DNA of 64,000 nt, taken from positions 6,569,001-6,633,000 of the forward strand of contig NZ_CP067100.1 in assembly GCF_016616235.1 (NCBI RefSeq). The letters run 5' to 3'. Position 1 is the first letter of the stretch, and each line of letters begins with the position of its first letter. Below the pieces are notes generated by a model that was not told the origin of the DNA, made no database searches, and was given only the letters and a program-made list of their open reading frames with translations. The stretch is from Bradyrhizobium diazoefficiens (GTDB lineage: Bacteria; Pseudomonadota; Alphaproteobacteria; Rhizobiales; Xanthobacteraceae). A program made the position numbers and the translations under genes. Below, piece after piece: positions 17,836 through 27,281 of the stretch.

Positions 17836-18292
17836 CGTGATTCCCCGACCCTAGCTGATTCCGATGCCGCGAAATCAGAAACGTTCGGGTCTCGTCCACG
17901 CTTCTAAACGGTGGGAGTCCGATTTCAGGCACACTGGGGTCCGCGACAGATTGATGCCTGTCAAGCCTCGGTGACATGTTGCAGAGCCTGAAGCCCGCCC
18001 CCGTCGGGAACTTGACGGCGCGTGTAGAAATGCGCGCAGACGTGGTCTCGACCGCAACCATGACTATGGAGCCGCTTGTCTCTGCAGGTGATTGCGACAG
18101 GCGCAGTTGGTTGTTTCCAGAACGAAATAACCTCCACTTGGCCATCGAAAGGGCTTGAACCTTACGCTGCGTAAGATTGTAGGCTTGCGGGTGCGGCGAA
18201 AGCTGGTTTGGCCTGCCACCGCCGAGATCATTGAGCCGCCAGAACATCTGGCTATTCGCTTGACGTCTGCGGCTGTCGCTAAGGAAAAACCG
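17836..18292. other. intergenic region with a MerR-type promoter
   Basis: About 450 bases. The only feature I support is the MerR-type promoter at 18155-18185 and the leader that follows it. Open frames on both strands are short and noise-like. Confidence 0.5.
18155..18185 (+). promoter_or_regulatory. MerR-type promoter
   Basis: -35 TTGAAC (18155-18160), a 19-nt spacer with the core CTTACGCTGCGTAAGATTG, which contains the nearly perfect dyad CTTACGCTGCGTAAG, and -10 TAGGCT (18180-18185). It precedes a small gene at 18293. Confidence 0.75.
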
Positions 18293-18478
18293 ATGATACC
18301 GGGGCGAATGACGACCAAACTCAACTCAATCGACCGCATGTTTCTGAAGATTCGGGAACTGATCGACACGGACGACTCGATCCCGCTTGAGCTTCGTGCG
18401 TCACTGCACACGACACTGGACAGACATCTTCGCCTGGCAAAAGAGGGGTTTTTCAAGACCCCTGTGAGAAGTCAATAA
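18293..18478 (+). CDS. small helical protein under a MerR-type promoter
   Basis: A 61-residue protein from the ATG at 18293, with an AAGGA ribosome site about 8 bases upstream. A second possible start is at 18308 (MTTKLNSIDRMFLKI). The sequence is charged and helical (IRELIDTDDSIPLELRASLH, LDRHLRLAKEGFFK) with no membrane segment. It is the first gene after the promoter at 18155, about 100 bases from the -10. Family not recognised. Confidence 0.55.
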   Translation: MIPGRMTTKLNSIDRMFLKIRELIDTDDSIPLELRASLHTTLDRHLRLAKEGFFKTPVRSQ

Positions 18479-18594
18479 GCGGCTTGCGTCGCCCGGCTTC
18501 TGCTCGGTTTGCCCGCGTCTTGGTGAAGTAGCCCGAATGCGCAACCATCTCCGTGGTAGCAAACATGGACGTTCTACAGTTCTTTAAGCGAGCG

Positions 18595-19193
18595 TCATCG
18601 CACGATGATAAACTTTTGCATCTGTATGCTGACGCGCCAGTTGCGTGCGCTTGCTTATGCACAGCTCCTTCGCTTTGCTTGGGCACGGGATCGATAGGGA
18701 GGCTCAGCAGGTTTGCCCACTGGGTGTTTGATCTCGTTGGCGCGCCGCAAAGCCTCACCCAGAACCGATCGCCAACCCGGCATGCCGCACTTCGGGCTGA
18801 CCGTGACCCATGTGGAGGGATTCGCCTGAATGGCTTGGGTGCCCGATGTCTACAACTGCACCGAGAAGCCGGAGCCGACGAGCAGCGTCGGTGGCACCGG
18901 GTCGTACAGCGCGCGGCTCGCCACCCGTAATCACGACATGCGGGGCACTGAACGCCTGCACCGCAAGCAAGCACGTCCTCCGGCGACATCATGGCCCAGG
19001 TGTTGGTATTCCTCGGTCTTGATCATCATGTCGGCTATCGATGGCCGCCGCTCTGGATCGGCGAACCAATGTGCTGGGTGTCGCACCACGGACATCTGAC
19101 CGGACATGCCCGCAAATGTACGAACAGGGACGGTGTGCCCGCCTTGCAGGCTTCCCCCTGGATGGTTTCGAATAGATCGTTAATCGGCAGCAC
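18595..19193 (-). pseudogene. queE: decayed QueE (7-carboxy-7-deazaguanine synthase)
   Basis: QueE is the radical-SAM enzyme that makes 7-carboxy-7-deazaguanine on the path to preQ0 and queuosine. Fragments in successive frames line up with it in order: a GTG start and LPINDLFETIQGEACKAGTP; the cluster-binding segment CPVRCPWCDTQH (normal CX3CX2C spacing); HVVITGGEP in another frame; STWVTVSPKCGMPGWRSVLG then RRANEIKHPVGKPAE; and the C-terminal WRVSIQMQKFI before a stop at 18595. Stops and at least two frameshifts, the first near 19030, interrupt it. The start overlaps the end of the queD gene, so the two were once an operon. Confidence 0.75.
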
Positions 19194-19644
19194 GGTTTGC
19201 CTCCCGATAGATCGCGCTGTTCGCGCCGTGCTCCTTCACCTCGACTGACACCAGCCGGCAACGCGGGGCAAGTCCTTTCTCCAGCAGCCAGTTGCTGCCG
19301 ACGCGGAAGACGTGTTCGGCAAATTTTTCGCAGCCAACTGCCGGAAGGACAACGACGTCCGCCAAGCCGCGCCGTACGGCTTCGCGGAACCATTCAAGCT
19401 CGGGGTCGTCCGCGGCTACGACCGTCTTATGGTCGAACGTACCTTCGAGGATCGCCCTCAGCTCTTTGAGGTCGCCAAAATCGACAACCCAATTCTTGTC
19501 GTCCAGCATGTTGGCTTCGAACTCGAAACGAAACGACAGCGAGTAGCCGTGCAGCAGGCGACAGTGCGACTTTGCGCGCCACTGGCGAAACGTGGCAGAT
19601 AGGCCGACCTCATGGCCGTATGTCTTCGTCGACAAGTATGCCAC
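19180..19644 (-). CDS. queD: QueD-like 6-carboxytetrahydropterin synthase
   Basis: A 154-residue pterin-synthase-fold protein (T-fold) from a GTG at 19644. QueD converts dihydroneopterin triphosphate to 6-carboxytetrahydropterin, the step before QueE. Visible features: YGHEVGLSATFRQWRA, SHCRLLHGYSLSFRF with a cysteine (C28) and histidine (H32), WVVDFGDLKELRAIL, FDHKTVVA and AVGCEKFAEH. In textbook QueD the zinc motif is HGH; here it is HGY, and the first zinc histidine is also shifted, so this belongs to a divergent subfamily, which may still be active. Its partner queE downstream is broken, leaving this gene apparently alone. Confidence 0.8.
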   Translation of the reverse strand: MAYLSTKTYGHEVGLSATFRQWRAKSHCRLLHGYSLSFRFEFEANMLDDKNWVVDFGDLKELRAILEGTFDHKTVVAADDPELEWFREAVRRGLADVVVLPAVGCEKFAEHVFRVGSNWLLEKGLAPRCRLVSVEVKEHGANSAIYREANRAAD

Positions 19645-19837
19645 GCCTAGTCCTTGATCTGTTGCATAAATTCACTGCCCGTCGCCTTGCTGTCGCGGGA
19701 ATGCTCGGCGCATGACGCTGGTCGTCATGGAGGGGCACCTCTAGAGGAGGAACGCCTCGCCGCAAATGTGCGACACCTTATCGACCTGGTGGGGGCCGAT
19801 GACGCTTCGGTTCGGTGGAGCGCATTGCCTCTGAGCT

Positions 19838-20086
19838 TCACGTTGTCAGATGTTTCAGCATCGAGTTGCAGGCTTGCTCGGCATCGGCGAACGTCGTGAA
19901 GGGCGAGCCAGCGATCTTGATTGCACTACGACTTCGATGAAGCGGGCGCCATGACGCCACATAGCCGGGGCGCCCGTGAAAGCCGTGGCCTGCACGGCTC
20001 GCATAGGCGATCACGAAGGAGAAGCCGTTTCCGTTTGCACTCCACACGTCCAAATGCTCGACGGCGCAGTGGAATCGCAGGATCAT
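19838..20086 (-). CDS. small hypothetical protein
   Basis: An 82-residue protein from the ATG at 20086 (MILRFHCAVEHLDVWSANGN). The frame is open to 20137, but the extension is lysine/arginine-rich and less likely. The middle part (FSFVIAYASRAGHGFHGRPG, VASWRPLHRSRSAIKIAG) and end (FTTFADAEQACNSMLKHL) look globular and resemble small Bradyrhizobium proteins of unknown function. It lies 120 bases after fixA on the same strand. In its place one might expect fixB, which is absent. Confidence 0.55.
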   Translation of the reverse strand: MILRFHCAVEHLDVWSANGNGFSFVIAYASRAGHGFHGRPGYVASWRPLHRSRSAIKIAGSPFTTFADAEQACNSMLKHLTT

Positions 20087-20209
20087 CGCCAGTGTCAGCC
20101 TGCAACGTTCAGCTGAACGTTCTTTCTTTCTACCCACCTACTCTGCCCCGGCCTAAGCACGTCGGCGAACGCTGCTCGTCCTTGCTGATCGCCCGAACCT
20201 CTCCCCCGG

Positions 20210-21052
20210 TCATACGCCTCGCGCCAATGCGGCAAGCTCATTTTCGAGCTTGGGATTCTGCTTGAAAATGGTGTCGATCAATGCTTGCGCCGGCTGCTCG
20301 GCGGCCTCTACGAGCGTCGCCTTCTCAGCCCGCGCCGACGGCGCGAAGACGCGCTTAACAACGGTGGGCGATCCCCTGAGGCCGCATTTGGCGACATCCT
20401 CGACGCCAGCCTCCTGGGCGTTCCATTTTACGATAGGCGCTCGAGCGGCGCGCAATGCATCTGCCATCGCGCCACGCCGAATCTGGTTGGTCGCCTCCAT
20501 CATGGTGATGAGCGACGGCAGGCTTGCGCGCAGCACCTGGGTGCCGCCCTCGGAGCGCCGCTCCGCTTCGATTGTCCGCGCCGTGAGATCGATAGTCATG
20601 ATCTTGGCAACATAGGTTAGCTGTTGCACAGCAAGCCGCCTTGCAATACCTGGCCCGACCTGCGCGGTATCGCCATCGATCGTCTGCTTACCCGTGAATA
20701 TGAGGTCAGGCTGGCCGTAATCCTTGCCGATCTTGCGGATGGCGGTCGCAAGTGCGTAGGTCGTTGCCAGGGTGTCCGCACCCGCGAAGCAACGATCGGT
20801 CAACAGCACCGCGCGATCGGCGCCAAAAGTCAGGGCTTTCCGTAAAGTGTCCTCGGCCGAGGGTGGGCCCATTGTAAGGACGGTGATCTCACCACCAAAC
20901 TTGTCGCGCAGATCGAGCGCAGCTTCGAGCGCAAACAGGTCGTAAGGATTGATAATGGTTGGTACGCCCTGGCGCATGATCGTGTTGGTCACAGGGTGCA
21001 CGCGGATCTGTGCGGAATCAGGGACCTGCTTGATGCAGACGACGTTGTGCAT
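20210..21052 (-). CDS. fixA: FixA, electron-transfer flavoprotein beta subunit
   Basis: FixA is the beta-type subunit of the FixABCX electron-bifurcating flavoprotein that supplies low-potential electrons to nitrogenase. The 280-residue protein starts at 21052 (MHNVVCIKQVPDSAQIRVHP) after a GGAGAGG ribosome site. The frame is open upstream, but that part overlaps a sigma-54 promoter. Family features: INPYDLFALEAAL, GPPSAEDTLRKALTFGADRA, FTGKQTIDGDTAQVGPGIA, LPSLITMMEATNQIR. FixB, C and X are not in the window; in Bradyrhizobium fixA lies alone downstream of nifA and fixBCX are elsewhere, which matches this layout. Confidence 0.95.
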   Translation of the reverse strand: MHNVVCIKQVPDSAQIRVHPVTNTIMRQGVPTIINPYDLFALEAALDLRDKFGGEITVLTMGPPSAEDTLRKALTFGADRAVLLTDRCFAGADTLATTYALATAIRKIGKDYGQPDLIFTGKQTIDGDTAQVGPGIARRLAVQQLTYVAKIMTIDLTARTIEAERRSEGGTQVLRASLPSLITMMEATNQIRRGAMADALRAARAPIVKWNAQEAGVEDVAKCGLRGSPTVVKRVFAPSARAEKATLVEAAEQPAQALIDTIFKQNPKLENELAALARGV

Positions 21053-21090
21053 GTGCCTCTCCAGAGACTTTCGAAATCCGGAGAGAGCAC

Positions 21091-21106
21091 AGCAAATGTC
21101 GTACCA
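21091..21106 (-). promoter_or_regulatory. -24/-12 sigma-54 promoter of fixA
   Basis: Minus strand TGGTACGACATTTGCT matches the sigma-54 consensus TGGCACG-N4-TTGCW with the correct GG-to-GC spacing. It ends 38 bases before the fixA start. A perfect NifA upstream site (TGT-N10-ACA) was not found between it and nifA; TGT at about 21210 followed by ACG is the nearest miss. Confidence 0.85.
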
Positions 21107-21240
21107 TTTGCGGTTCAAGGCATGCGTGATGAAGGCAATGAGGTCTGAGGGCCTGACGTGCTCCAACACGTGCAGACGCACTTCGGACATGCGTCGTCAT
21201 TGCGACAACTTGTGCGCACCGGCACGAGAGCACTCAGTGC

Positions 21241-23007
21241 TCAGAAACGCTTGATCTCGATGCCGTATTTCCTCAGCGCGTAGCCGATCTGGCGTGGAGT
21301 AACGCCAAGCAGACGCGCCGCCTTTGCCTGAACCCAACCCGATCGCTCCATAGCCGCGATGACGCGCTCGGGATCGGTCATCTGTCCGGTACTTACGAGT
21401 GCGGCGCCAGGTGGCCCCAGTCCGGCCTGCTCGCCCCGAACAGGTGGGAGAGCGCCGGCGGCTGACCGACCAGCTTCAGCCCCCGCGCTGTTCGGCTTCG
21501 GGCCCTCAGCGCAAGTAGGGCGCGCATGCAGCGGCACCTCTTCAGATCCACCCTTCCACAGCATCGCCGAAAGGCACTGGCCGTGGCAGCAGGCGAAGTC
21601 CTCTCGGCAGATCGAAGGTCCCGGGGCGAGGGTCGCTGTCCGCTGTACGCAATTTTCGAGTTCGCGGACGTTCCCCGGAAACCCGCAATTCATCAGCACG
21701 TCCGTTGCACTTTGCTCGAACGTCAATGTGCGGCCGTTTTCACTGTTGAAATTCCTGAGAAACTCCGCGGCCAGTAGCGGAATGTCGCTGCGCCTTTCGC
21801 GCAACGGCGGCAGCAGCAAGGGAACCACGCTCACACGGTAATAGAGGTCAGCGCGAAACCCGTTATTTGCTACCGCCTCCTCCAGGTTTCTGTTCGTGGC
21901 GGCAATCACGCGAACGTCGACCTTCATGGTCTGATTGCTGCCGACACGCTCGAATTCCTGCTCCTGCAAGACGCGTAGTAGCTTTGCCTGAAACGAGGGC
22001 GAGATCTCGCCGATTTCGTCCAGGAACAGCGTGCCCTTGTCCGCCAGCTCAAAGCGCCCCTTGCGTGAACTGAAGGCGCCGGTAAAGGCACCTTTCTCAT
22101 GGCCGAACAATTCGGATTCCAGAACCGTCTCGGGAAGCGCCGCACAATTGAGCTTGATGAACGGCCGCTTGGAGCGCGCCGATAGGGCGTGAATCGCCTT
22201 GGCCACCAGCTCCTTCCCAGTACCGGATTCGCCACGCAGCAGGACCGTGCTGTTCGATCTGGCAACGACCGCGATCTTGTCGAGCAGCGCGCGCAGCGCC
22301 GGACTATCGCCAATGATGCCTTCCACATTGACCTTCTTGCGCTCGCGCGCGGGTTGCTGGATTTCGGCCAATTGCTTTTGCAATCGATCCTTTTCCGCCA
22401 TCAGTCGCTCGCGGTCTGTCGCGAAGAGCCGATGCAGTTTCACTGTCTGCCCAACAAGATTAGCGACCATGGTGAGAAGTCTCACGTCATACTCGAGCCG
22501 TACGCTTGAGCTGTCGTCCAAGACACGGTCGATGGTCAGCGCGCCAACGGCTTTGGCGTCAATCCGAATGGGAACGCCGATGAACGACACCCGTGCGTTC
22601 TCGGCGGCACCGAGCACCTCCAGGTCGGCCGTAGTGAACGCCGAATGGACCGCGATGTTCTCGGCGACGAGCGGCATGTCCGTCGCCACGATCTGGTCGA
22701 TTGCTTTCGGCGGCAGGCGCATCCGGTACCGCTCGTCGCTCCCTTCAGTCCAGCCGACGCCGACCGTAATGTCTGGCTGGCCATCGGTGTCGAAAAGCGA
22801 GACGATGCCGTGCCGCATCTGAACAAACGAATGCAGAATATCCACGACATTGGCTAAGGTGAGTTCGAGCCGGCAGGGGGCGGTGAGTATCTTCGAGATT
22901 TCGAAGATCCCGACAACCGCGCTTTCGTGCAGCGTCACGATGGGAACAGTTTGGCTCGTCTCCGACACTAAGTCAGACATTTCGTGTGCGGAAGCGATGT
23001 TCAACAT
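21241..23007 (-). CDS. nifA: NifA, sigma-54-dependent nitrogen-fixation activator
   Basis: A 588-residue activator from the ATG at 23007, preceded by GGAG at good spacing; the frame is open 25 codons further upstream. Residues about 30-200 are a GAF domain (FEISKILTAPCRLEL, MRHGIVSLFDTDG). Residues about 229-460 are the AAA+ domain, with Walker A GESGTGKE at 259-266 and the sigma-54-contacting GAFTGA at 306-311. The last 40 residues form the HTH (WVQAKAARLLGVTPRQIGYA). The oxygen-sensing cysteines of rhizobial NifA are complete: C441, C453, C473, C478 in CX11C-X19-CX4C spacing. It activates fixA just downstream. Bradyrhizobium usually has fixR immediately upstream; it is not seen here. Confidence 0.96.
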   Translation of the reverse strand: MLNIASAHEMSDLVSETSQTVPIVTLHESAVVGIFEISKILTAPCRLELTLANVVDILHSFVQMRHGIVSLFDTDGQPDITVGVGWTEGSDERYRMRLPPKAIDQIVATDMPLVAENIAVHSAFTTADLEVLGAAENARVSFIGVPIRIDAKAVGALTIDRVLDDSSSVRLEYDVRLLTMVANLVGQTVKLHRLFATDRERLMAEKDRLQKQLAEIQQPARERKKVNVEGIIGDSPALRALLDKIAVVARSNSTVLLRGESGTGKELVAKAIHALSARSKRPFIKLNCAALPETVLESELFGHEKGAFTGAFSSRKGRFELADKGTLFLDEIGEISPSFQAKLLRVLQEQEFERVGSNQTMKVDVRVIAATNRNLEEAVANNGFRADLYYRVSVVPLLLPPLRERRSDIPLLAAEFLRNFNSENGRTLTFEQSATDVLMNCGFPGNVRELENCVQRTATLAPGPSICREDFACCHGQCLSAMLWKGGSEEVPLHARPTCAEGPKPNSAGAEAGRSAAGALPPVRGEQAGLGPPGAALVSTGQMTDPERVIAAMERSGWVQAKAARLLGVTPRQIGYALRKYGIEIKRF

Positions 23008-24391
23008 GACGACTTCTCCGTTATTCTCAGCATCCTCCGTACCATCTTGTTTGGATTTTGCGAGTTTGATGCTTGTGCGCAATTCAGGGACGCTGCCGAG
23101 AGATAACGCTGTTTCATGGCACCACTATAAACGGATCGTGGTTTTAACGTTCTTGTTACGAGGTCGCCCTGCCTACGCAGTGCACTGTACAAGTTCCATG
23201 AACCTTGCGCGGATTGTGTAAGATTGTCGACTCCATTTGTCGCCGACCGCTAGCCGTCGGCAACCGCTGAATAGCAATTTGATAAACGCGCCATCTTTTT
23301 CCCGACCGGAACGAGATTTTTCCAGAGAAGCGTTGGGACTACGACGCAAGAAGTCGCTTCTGGTGCAGCCGCGCGAGGAGCGCCGACATGCTTTTCACGG
23401 ACGGTCATTCCTCCCATGCGACAAAACGCGCATGCAATCGCACTGCCGGAAATCTGACGCGATGTGCTGATACGTGCGATTTCGCTCGTCAGATTGGAGA
23501 ACCTCGCTTTGCAAGGAGGCTGATGGCTGCTTGCAAGGCGGCGAACGCGCAAGCGCCGGCAATCACAGTATCGAGGTCGGTCTTGCTCTTAGCTAACGAA
23601 CAGGATCACGCGATTCACATCGGCTCCCCGATCCATATGCAACAGGTCGGGCCAAGTCTCGACGGGATTCGTTAACGACGAGCCCGGTGGCGCCGGCGCA
23701 TGAATTCCGCCAGTGTCGATCCGGGCAAGCATTGCGCTCGCAGGCCAGTCATCGAGGCCGATGGTGGCGAATCATTGCCGCTCATATCCGCCGCGATTGG
23801 CCTCGGCGTTGAACGCGATCGCAGGGGCGCACCTGCGTCGCTCACGTCGAAGCGGCGGGTGTGTGCAGAGGGCCACCGGCCAGCTGGCTCCCGAGACGGC
23901 GCTCGCGCAAGGAGCTCGGAATTGCGTGAGGGTGCGGCCGGGATCAGCGTCTAGTCCTCGCTCGGGATGTTGCGGTCGGAACTCGTGAGGCCGAGGGGCG
24001 CTAGTCGTCGGCTTCGGGCGACTGAATATCCCACGTTGTTCACCAAGACCGAGACGCAAGCACACACCTTCCAGAACGCCACCCGTGGGCGCGTTACAGG
24101 ACTCTGGGCCACCGCGATCAACAGCACAACAATTCGCAGCCAAAGGTCGTCTCGCCAACGGGCGGGGACTCAGGACATTGGCTTTGTTCGCTTTCTGACA
24201 AAGCGGCAGGATTTTCGAGACCCGATTGATCGAGAGCCGTCCAAGGCGCGCGCCGCGGGGCCGGATCTCGCCCGTTCATGCCAACCGAACCACGCTTTGA
24301 TTTGCCGCACACGCTCTCATGCGTCCGACCCAGGCACAACGAGCGCAGCCACAAGCCTGCACGAATTTTGCAACGAGCACCTCGACGAGGC
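23008..24391. other. gene-poor stretch upstream of nifA
   Basis: About 1.4 kb where fixR would be expected. No intact gene. On the minus strand near 24040 one frame reads SVLVNNVGYSVAR, which resembles the NAG motif region of short-chain dehydrogenases such as FixR, but no further part of that family can be followed, so I do not call a pseudogene. I found no -24/-12 element directly before nifA. Confidence 0.4.
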
Positions 24392-24422
24392 TTGATTCGC
24401 ACGTAGCGTCAAATTGTAGGTT
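24392..24422 (+). promoter_or_regulatory. MerR-type promoter upstream of the HisC-like gene
   Basis: -35 TTGATT (24392-24397), a 19-nt spacer with the core GCACGTAGCGTCAAATTG, and -10 TAGGTT (24417-24422). The aminotransferase gene at 24748 is the first recognisable gene downstream, giving a leader of about 320 bases with no other supported feature. Confidence 0.72.
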
Positions 24423-24747
24423 CGGCAAAGCAGGTCGCCACGGCCTCTAGAAACACCGTCGTGGGCCAATGCCTCGCCAGGGAGCATCGCATGACGCCGC
24501 CACGCATGTACGGATCTTTAAACCAAAGCTTGCGGCCTCGAGCGCGCTGGGCCAGTGCTCGCAACATTGCGCACCACGAACCAGGTCGTTCTCGCGATGC
24601 GCAGCACTTTAAGCGCCGACATTGGGCGCGTGCACGGGCAACGCCCCAGCCGCCGGCACGCCAAGTGTGCGAAGCGGACTTCTCGTTAGACCGCCTCAGG
24701 CCACTCTCAATGGCGACCGCCGCCTGCGCATCTAGAGGGAACACGAT

Positions 24748-25848
24748 ATGGTCGATGTAAAATTGCAAAGTGTGCTCTCTTCGTTTGCGCAGCCGGCTAA
24801 AGACCTCGAAGCCCAGTCGCCCGGCCAGCGGACGCCAGATGCACGTTACGTGAAGCTAAACACCAATGAGAATCCGTTTCCACTACCAACAATGGTATGG
24901 CGAAGTGCGATCTCGGCGCTCCAGCGTCAGTATCTGTATCCGGAGGACGACAATATCGGCTTGAGGGAGGCTGCCGCCAATGCCTACGGCCTTTCAAAGG
25001 AGCATGTGATCGCCGGGAACGGATCGTCGGAGCTACTCGGCCTGATCTACAGGGCCTTTCTTGGGCCGGGCGACAGCGTCGCAATGATATCTCCCGGATT
25101 TTCGTTCAATCGAAAGCTAGCTGCGTTGCAGAGCGCTGCATTTCTCGAAGTTTCCTGGAGCGACTCGCATTCGATCCCGACTGATCAGTTGCTGTTCGGT
25201 CCGGCAAAGGACGCCAAGTTCATTTTGTTAGCTAATCCCAACAATCCGACCGGGACGTTCGTCCCTATCGCCGATATCGAACGCCTCGTTGCACAGTCCG
25301 AGCGCTTAGTCGTGCTGGATGAAGCCTATGTCGACTTCGCACCTGATAATGCTCTTAGGCTTGTCCGCCGCTACCCGAATCTCCTGCTCCTGAGAACCTT
25401 TTCGAAGAGCTATGCGGCCGCTGGCATTCGCGTCGGCTTCGGCCTTGGCCATCCAGAGGTTATTGGACGATTGCGGAACATCCAGAACGTCTTCAACATG
25501 AATGTCATAGCGCATGCGGTCGGCGTCAGCATCCTATCGCATCGCGCGGCCTATGAAGAGAACCATAGGCATATCAAGCACGAGAGAGAACGCGTTGCGG
25601 CCGCACTGCGTCAAGCCGGGTTCTGTGTAGCGCCTTCCCATACCAATTTCTTGCTGGCGCGTGTGCCGAACGGACAGGACGGCAGGTGGTGGCAAGCCGC
25701 GCTGGAGAGAGAGGGAATACTCGTTGCTGTTTTTATAGATGACGGCCTTGACCACTGCATCCGCATCAGCATCGGTACAACGGAGCAAATGGACGCGTTT
25801 TTGGCAGCGATTGCCGTCATTTCAGAAAGCCTGAAACGGGATGAATAG
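24748..25848 (+). CDS. HisC-like aminotransferase (histidinol-phosphate/aromatic type)
   Basis: A 366-residue PLP aminotransferase of fold type I, HisC branch. Seen in order: LNTNENPFPLP, YPEDDNIGLREAAANAYGL, the PLP-phosphate loop GNGSSELLGL, NPNNPTGTF, DEAYVDFA with the PLP-contacting Asp/Tyr, and the Schiff-base lysine in TFSKSYAAAGIRVG (K220). HisC enzymes interconvert histidinol phosphate and imidazole-acetol phosphate; paralogues accept aromatic amino acids or phosphonates. A GAGGGAA ribosome site precedes the ATG. Being outside a his operon and within a symbiosis island, it is likely an accessory paralogue with another substrate. A MerR-type promoter lies upstream; the monooxygenase gene at 26136 follows. 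Confidence 0.88.
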   Translation: MVDVKLQSVLSSFAQPAKDLEAQSPGQRTPDARYVKLNTNENPFPLPTMVWRSAISALQRQYLYPEDDNIGLREAAANAYGLSKEHVIAGNGSSELLGLIYRAFLGPGDSVAMISPGFSFNRKLAALQSAAFLEVSWSDSHSIPTDQLLFGPAKDAKFILLANPNNPTGTFVPIADIERLVAQSERLVVLDEAYVDFAPDNALRLVRRYPNLLLLRTFSKSYAAAGIRVGFGLGHPEVIGRLRNIQNVFNMNVIAHAVGVSILSHRAAYEENHRHIKHERERVAAALRQAGFCVAPSHTNFLLARVPNGQDGRWWQAALEREGILVAVFIDDGLDHCIRISIGTTEQMDAFLAAIAVISESLKRDE

Positions 25849-26135
25849 CCAACGCGCGCCGATGTCCGCTCATGTCCCTATACCGCCGATGCAGCGAGAA
25901 GGCCACGACGGCGGCTCGACCCAGGCAGATATCTTGCAGCTGACGGCCAACAGGCCGCTTATTGCGCCCCTCCCCCTCGCGCGGGCCGCAGATGCGAAGC
26001 GACACCAATGTCATCCGCTCGAATGGCACACGCAATCGAGGTCCCGGCCCGATGGTCGCGAGATGCGAGGACAATAAGCACGGTCTCTAAGCCCCCGGAA
26101 GCGAGCAGGCAGTCGCCCCTTAAGGATTTTTTCTG

Positions 26136-27161
26136 ATGACACACCGGTCTTCGTCAAAACTCACCTGCGGCATTTTCGACCACCTGGACGACGATGGCGG
26201 CGATGTTGGCCGTCAATACGAAGATCGCCTGGTGTTGGCGGAGGCGTACGATCGCCTCGGCTTTTATGCGTATCACGTGGCAGAGCACCATTGCACGCCC
26301 CATGGAAGAGGCCCTTCGCCTGGTCTTTTCCTGTCGAGTGTCGCGCAGCGTACGCTGCACCTTCGTCTCGGCCCGTTGGTCATGCTGCTTAATTGCTACC
26401 ATCCGCTACGCGCATTTGAGGAGATCTGCATGCTCGATCAGCTAAGCGGCGGCAGGCTCGAGTTGGGCCTCGGACGGGGCGCCCTTCCAACCGAGCTCGG
26501 CTATTTTGGCATTTCCGAGGACGTCGCGCCAAGCCGGTATGAGGAAGCCAACGACATTCTTCTGAAGGCCATGAAGGGTGGAGCCCTGTCCTATCAGGGT
26601 CGGCATTTCCAGTTGAGCGAGGTTCCGCTGACATTAGCCACCCATCAGCGTCCAAGTCCTCCGATATGGGTGACCACCAATCGGCCCGAGACGGCCATCT
26701 GGGCCGCGGGCAGCGGCGCAAACCTCGCCTGCGTTGGGCCCGCCGCCGGCGTCCGCAAAATCACCGACGCCTACCACGCCCATCGAGAACGCAGTCCCAG
26801 CGCCCCTGATCGTGGCTCATTTGTTGGATTGCTGCGCATGATCGTGATTGGGCGTTCTGCGGGGGACGCTTATTCCCTGGCAAGATCCGCTTACGAGCAA
26901 TGGCTGCGGAGCTTCAAATATCTCTACGAGCTCAATGACATCGCGACACCACAGTCTCTTCCACTGACATTCCATGCGGCAGTCGAAAGCGAATTGTGCG
27001 TCGTCGGAACGCCGAGCTCCGTTCGAAACGTTCTGCTCAATCAGCTGGAGGAAGCAGGCGCAAATTACCTGCTTTGTCAGCTCGCATTTGGCAATTTGCC
27101 ACTAGATGCTTCCCTCTACACCGCTGGGACGATCCAATCCGAGCTGCTCGGCACATCCTGA
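26136..27161 (+). CDS. luciferase-like flavin-dependent monooxygenase (LLM class)
   Basis: A 341-residue FMN-dependent oxidoreductase of the bacterial luciferase-like superfamily (TIM barrel). Motifs: CGIFDHLDDDGGD at the N-terminus, LAEAYDRLGFYAYHVAEHH, LSSVAQRTLHLRLGPLV, FEEICMLDQLSGGRLELGLG. Such enzymes oxidise varied small molecules using reduced flavin supplied by a partner reductase, which is not seen here. An AAGGA ribosome site precedes the ATG. It follows the HisC-like gene by 287 bases on the same strand and may share its transcript. Substrate unknown. Confidence 0.88.
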   Translation: MTHRSSSKLTCGIFDHLDDDGGDVGRQYEDRLVLAEAYDRLGFYAYHVAEHHCTPHGRGPSPGLFLSSVAQRTLHLRLGPLVMLLNCYHPLRAFEEICMLDQLSGGRLELGLGRGALPTELGYFGISEDVAPSRYEEANDILLKAMKGGALSYQGRHFQLSEVPLTLATHQRPSPPIWVTTNRPETAIWAAGSGANLACVGPAAGVRKITDAYHAHRERSPSAPDRGSFVGLLRMIVIGRSAGDAYSLARSAYEQWLRSFKYLYELNDIATPQSLPLTFHAAVESELCVVGTPSSVRNVLLNQLEEAGANYLLCQLAFGNLPLDASLYTAGTIQSELLGTS

Positions 27162-27281
27162 GTCTTCACTCCGCCGGTTCAACAACAACTCACCTTCGCG
27201 GCTGATTCGCATTTCGTCAATGCGCGGCACTAGTCACGACCTTCGCCTACCCCATCAGGCGTTGGTCGCGTTGGAACATTC

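Noticed and set aside
23105..23150. Minus-strand TGGTGCC...AGC upstream of nifA as a possible -24/-12 site
   Set aside because: The GC is displaced by two bases from the required spacing.
23640..24100. Minus-strand frame reading SVLVNNVGYSVAR near 24040, like a short-chain dehydrogenase such as FixR
   Set aside because: Only this one motif fits; the YxxxK active site and the glycine-rich loop cannot be found in order, so it may be coincidence. Mentioned only as a weak hint of a lost fixR.
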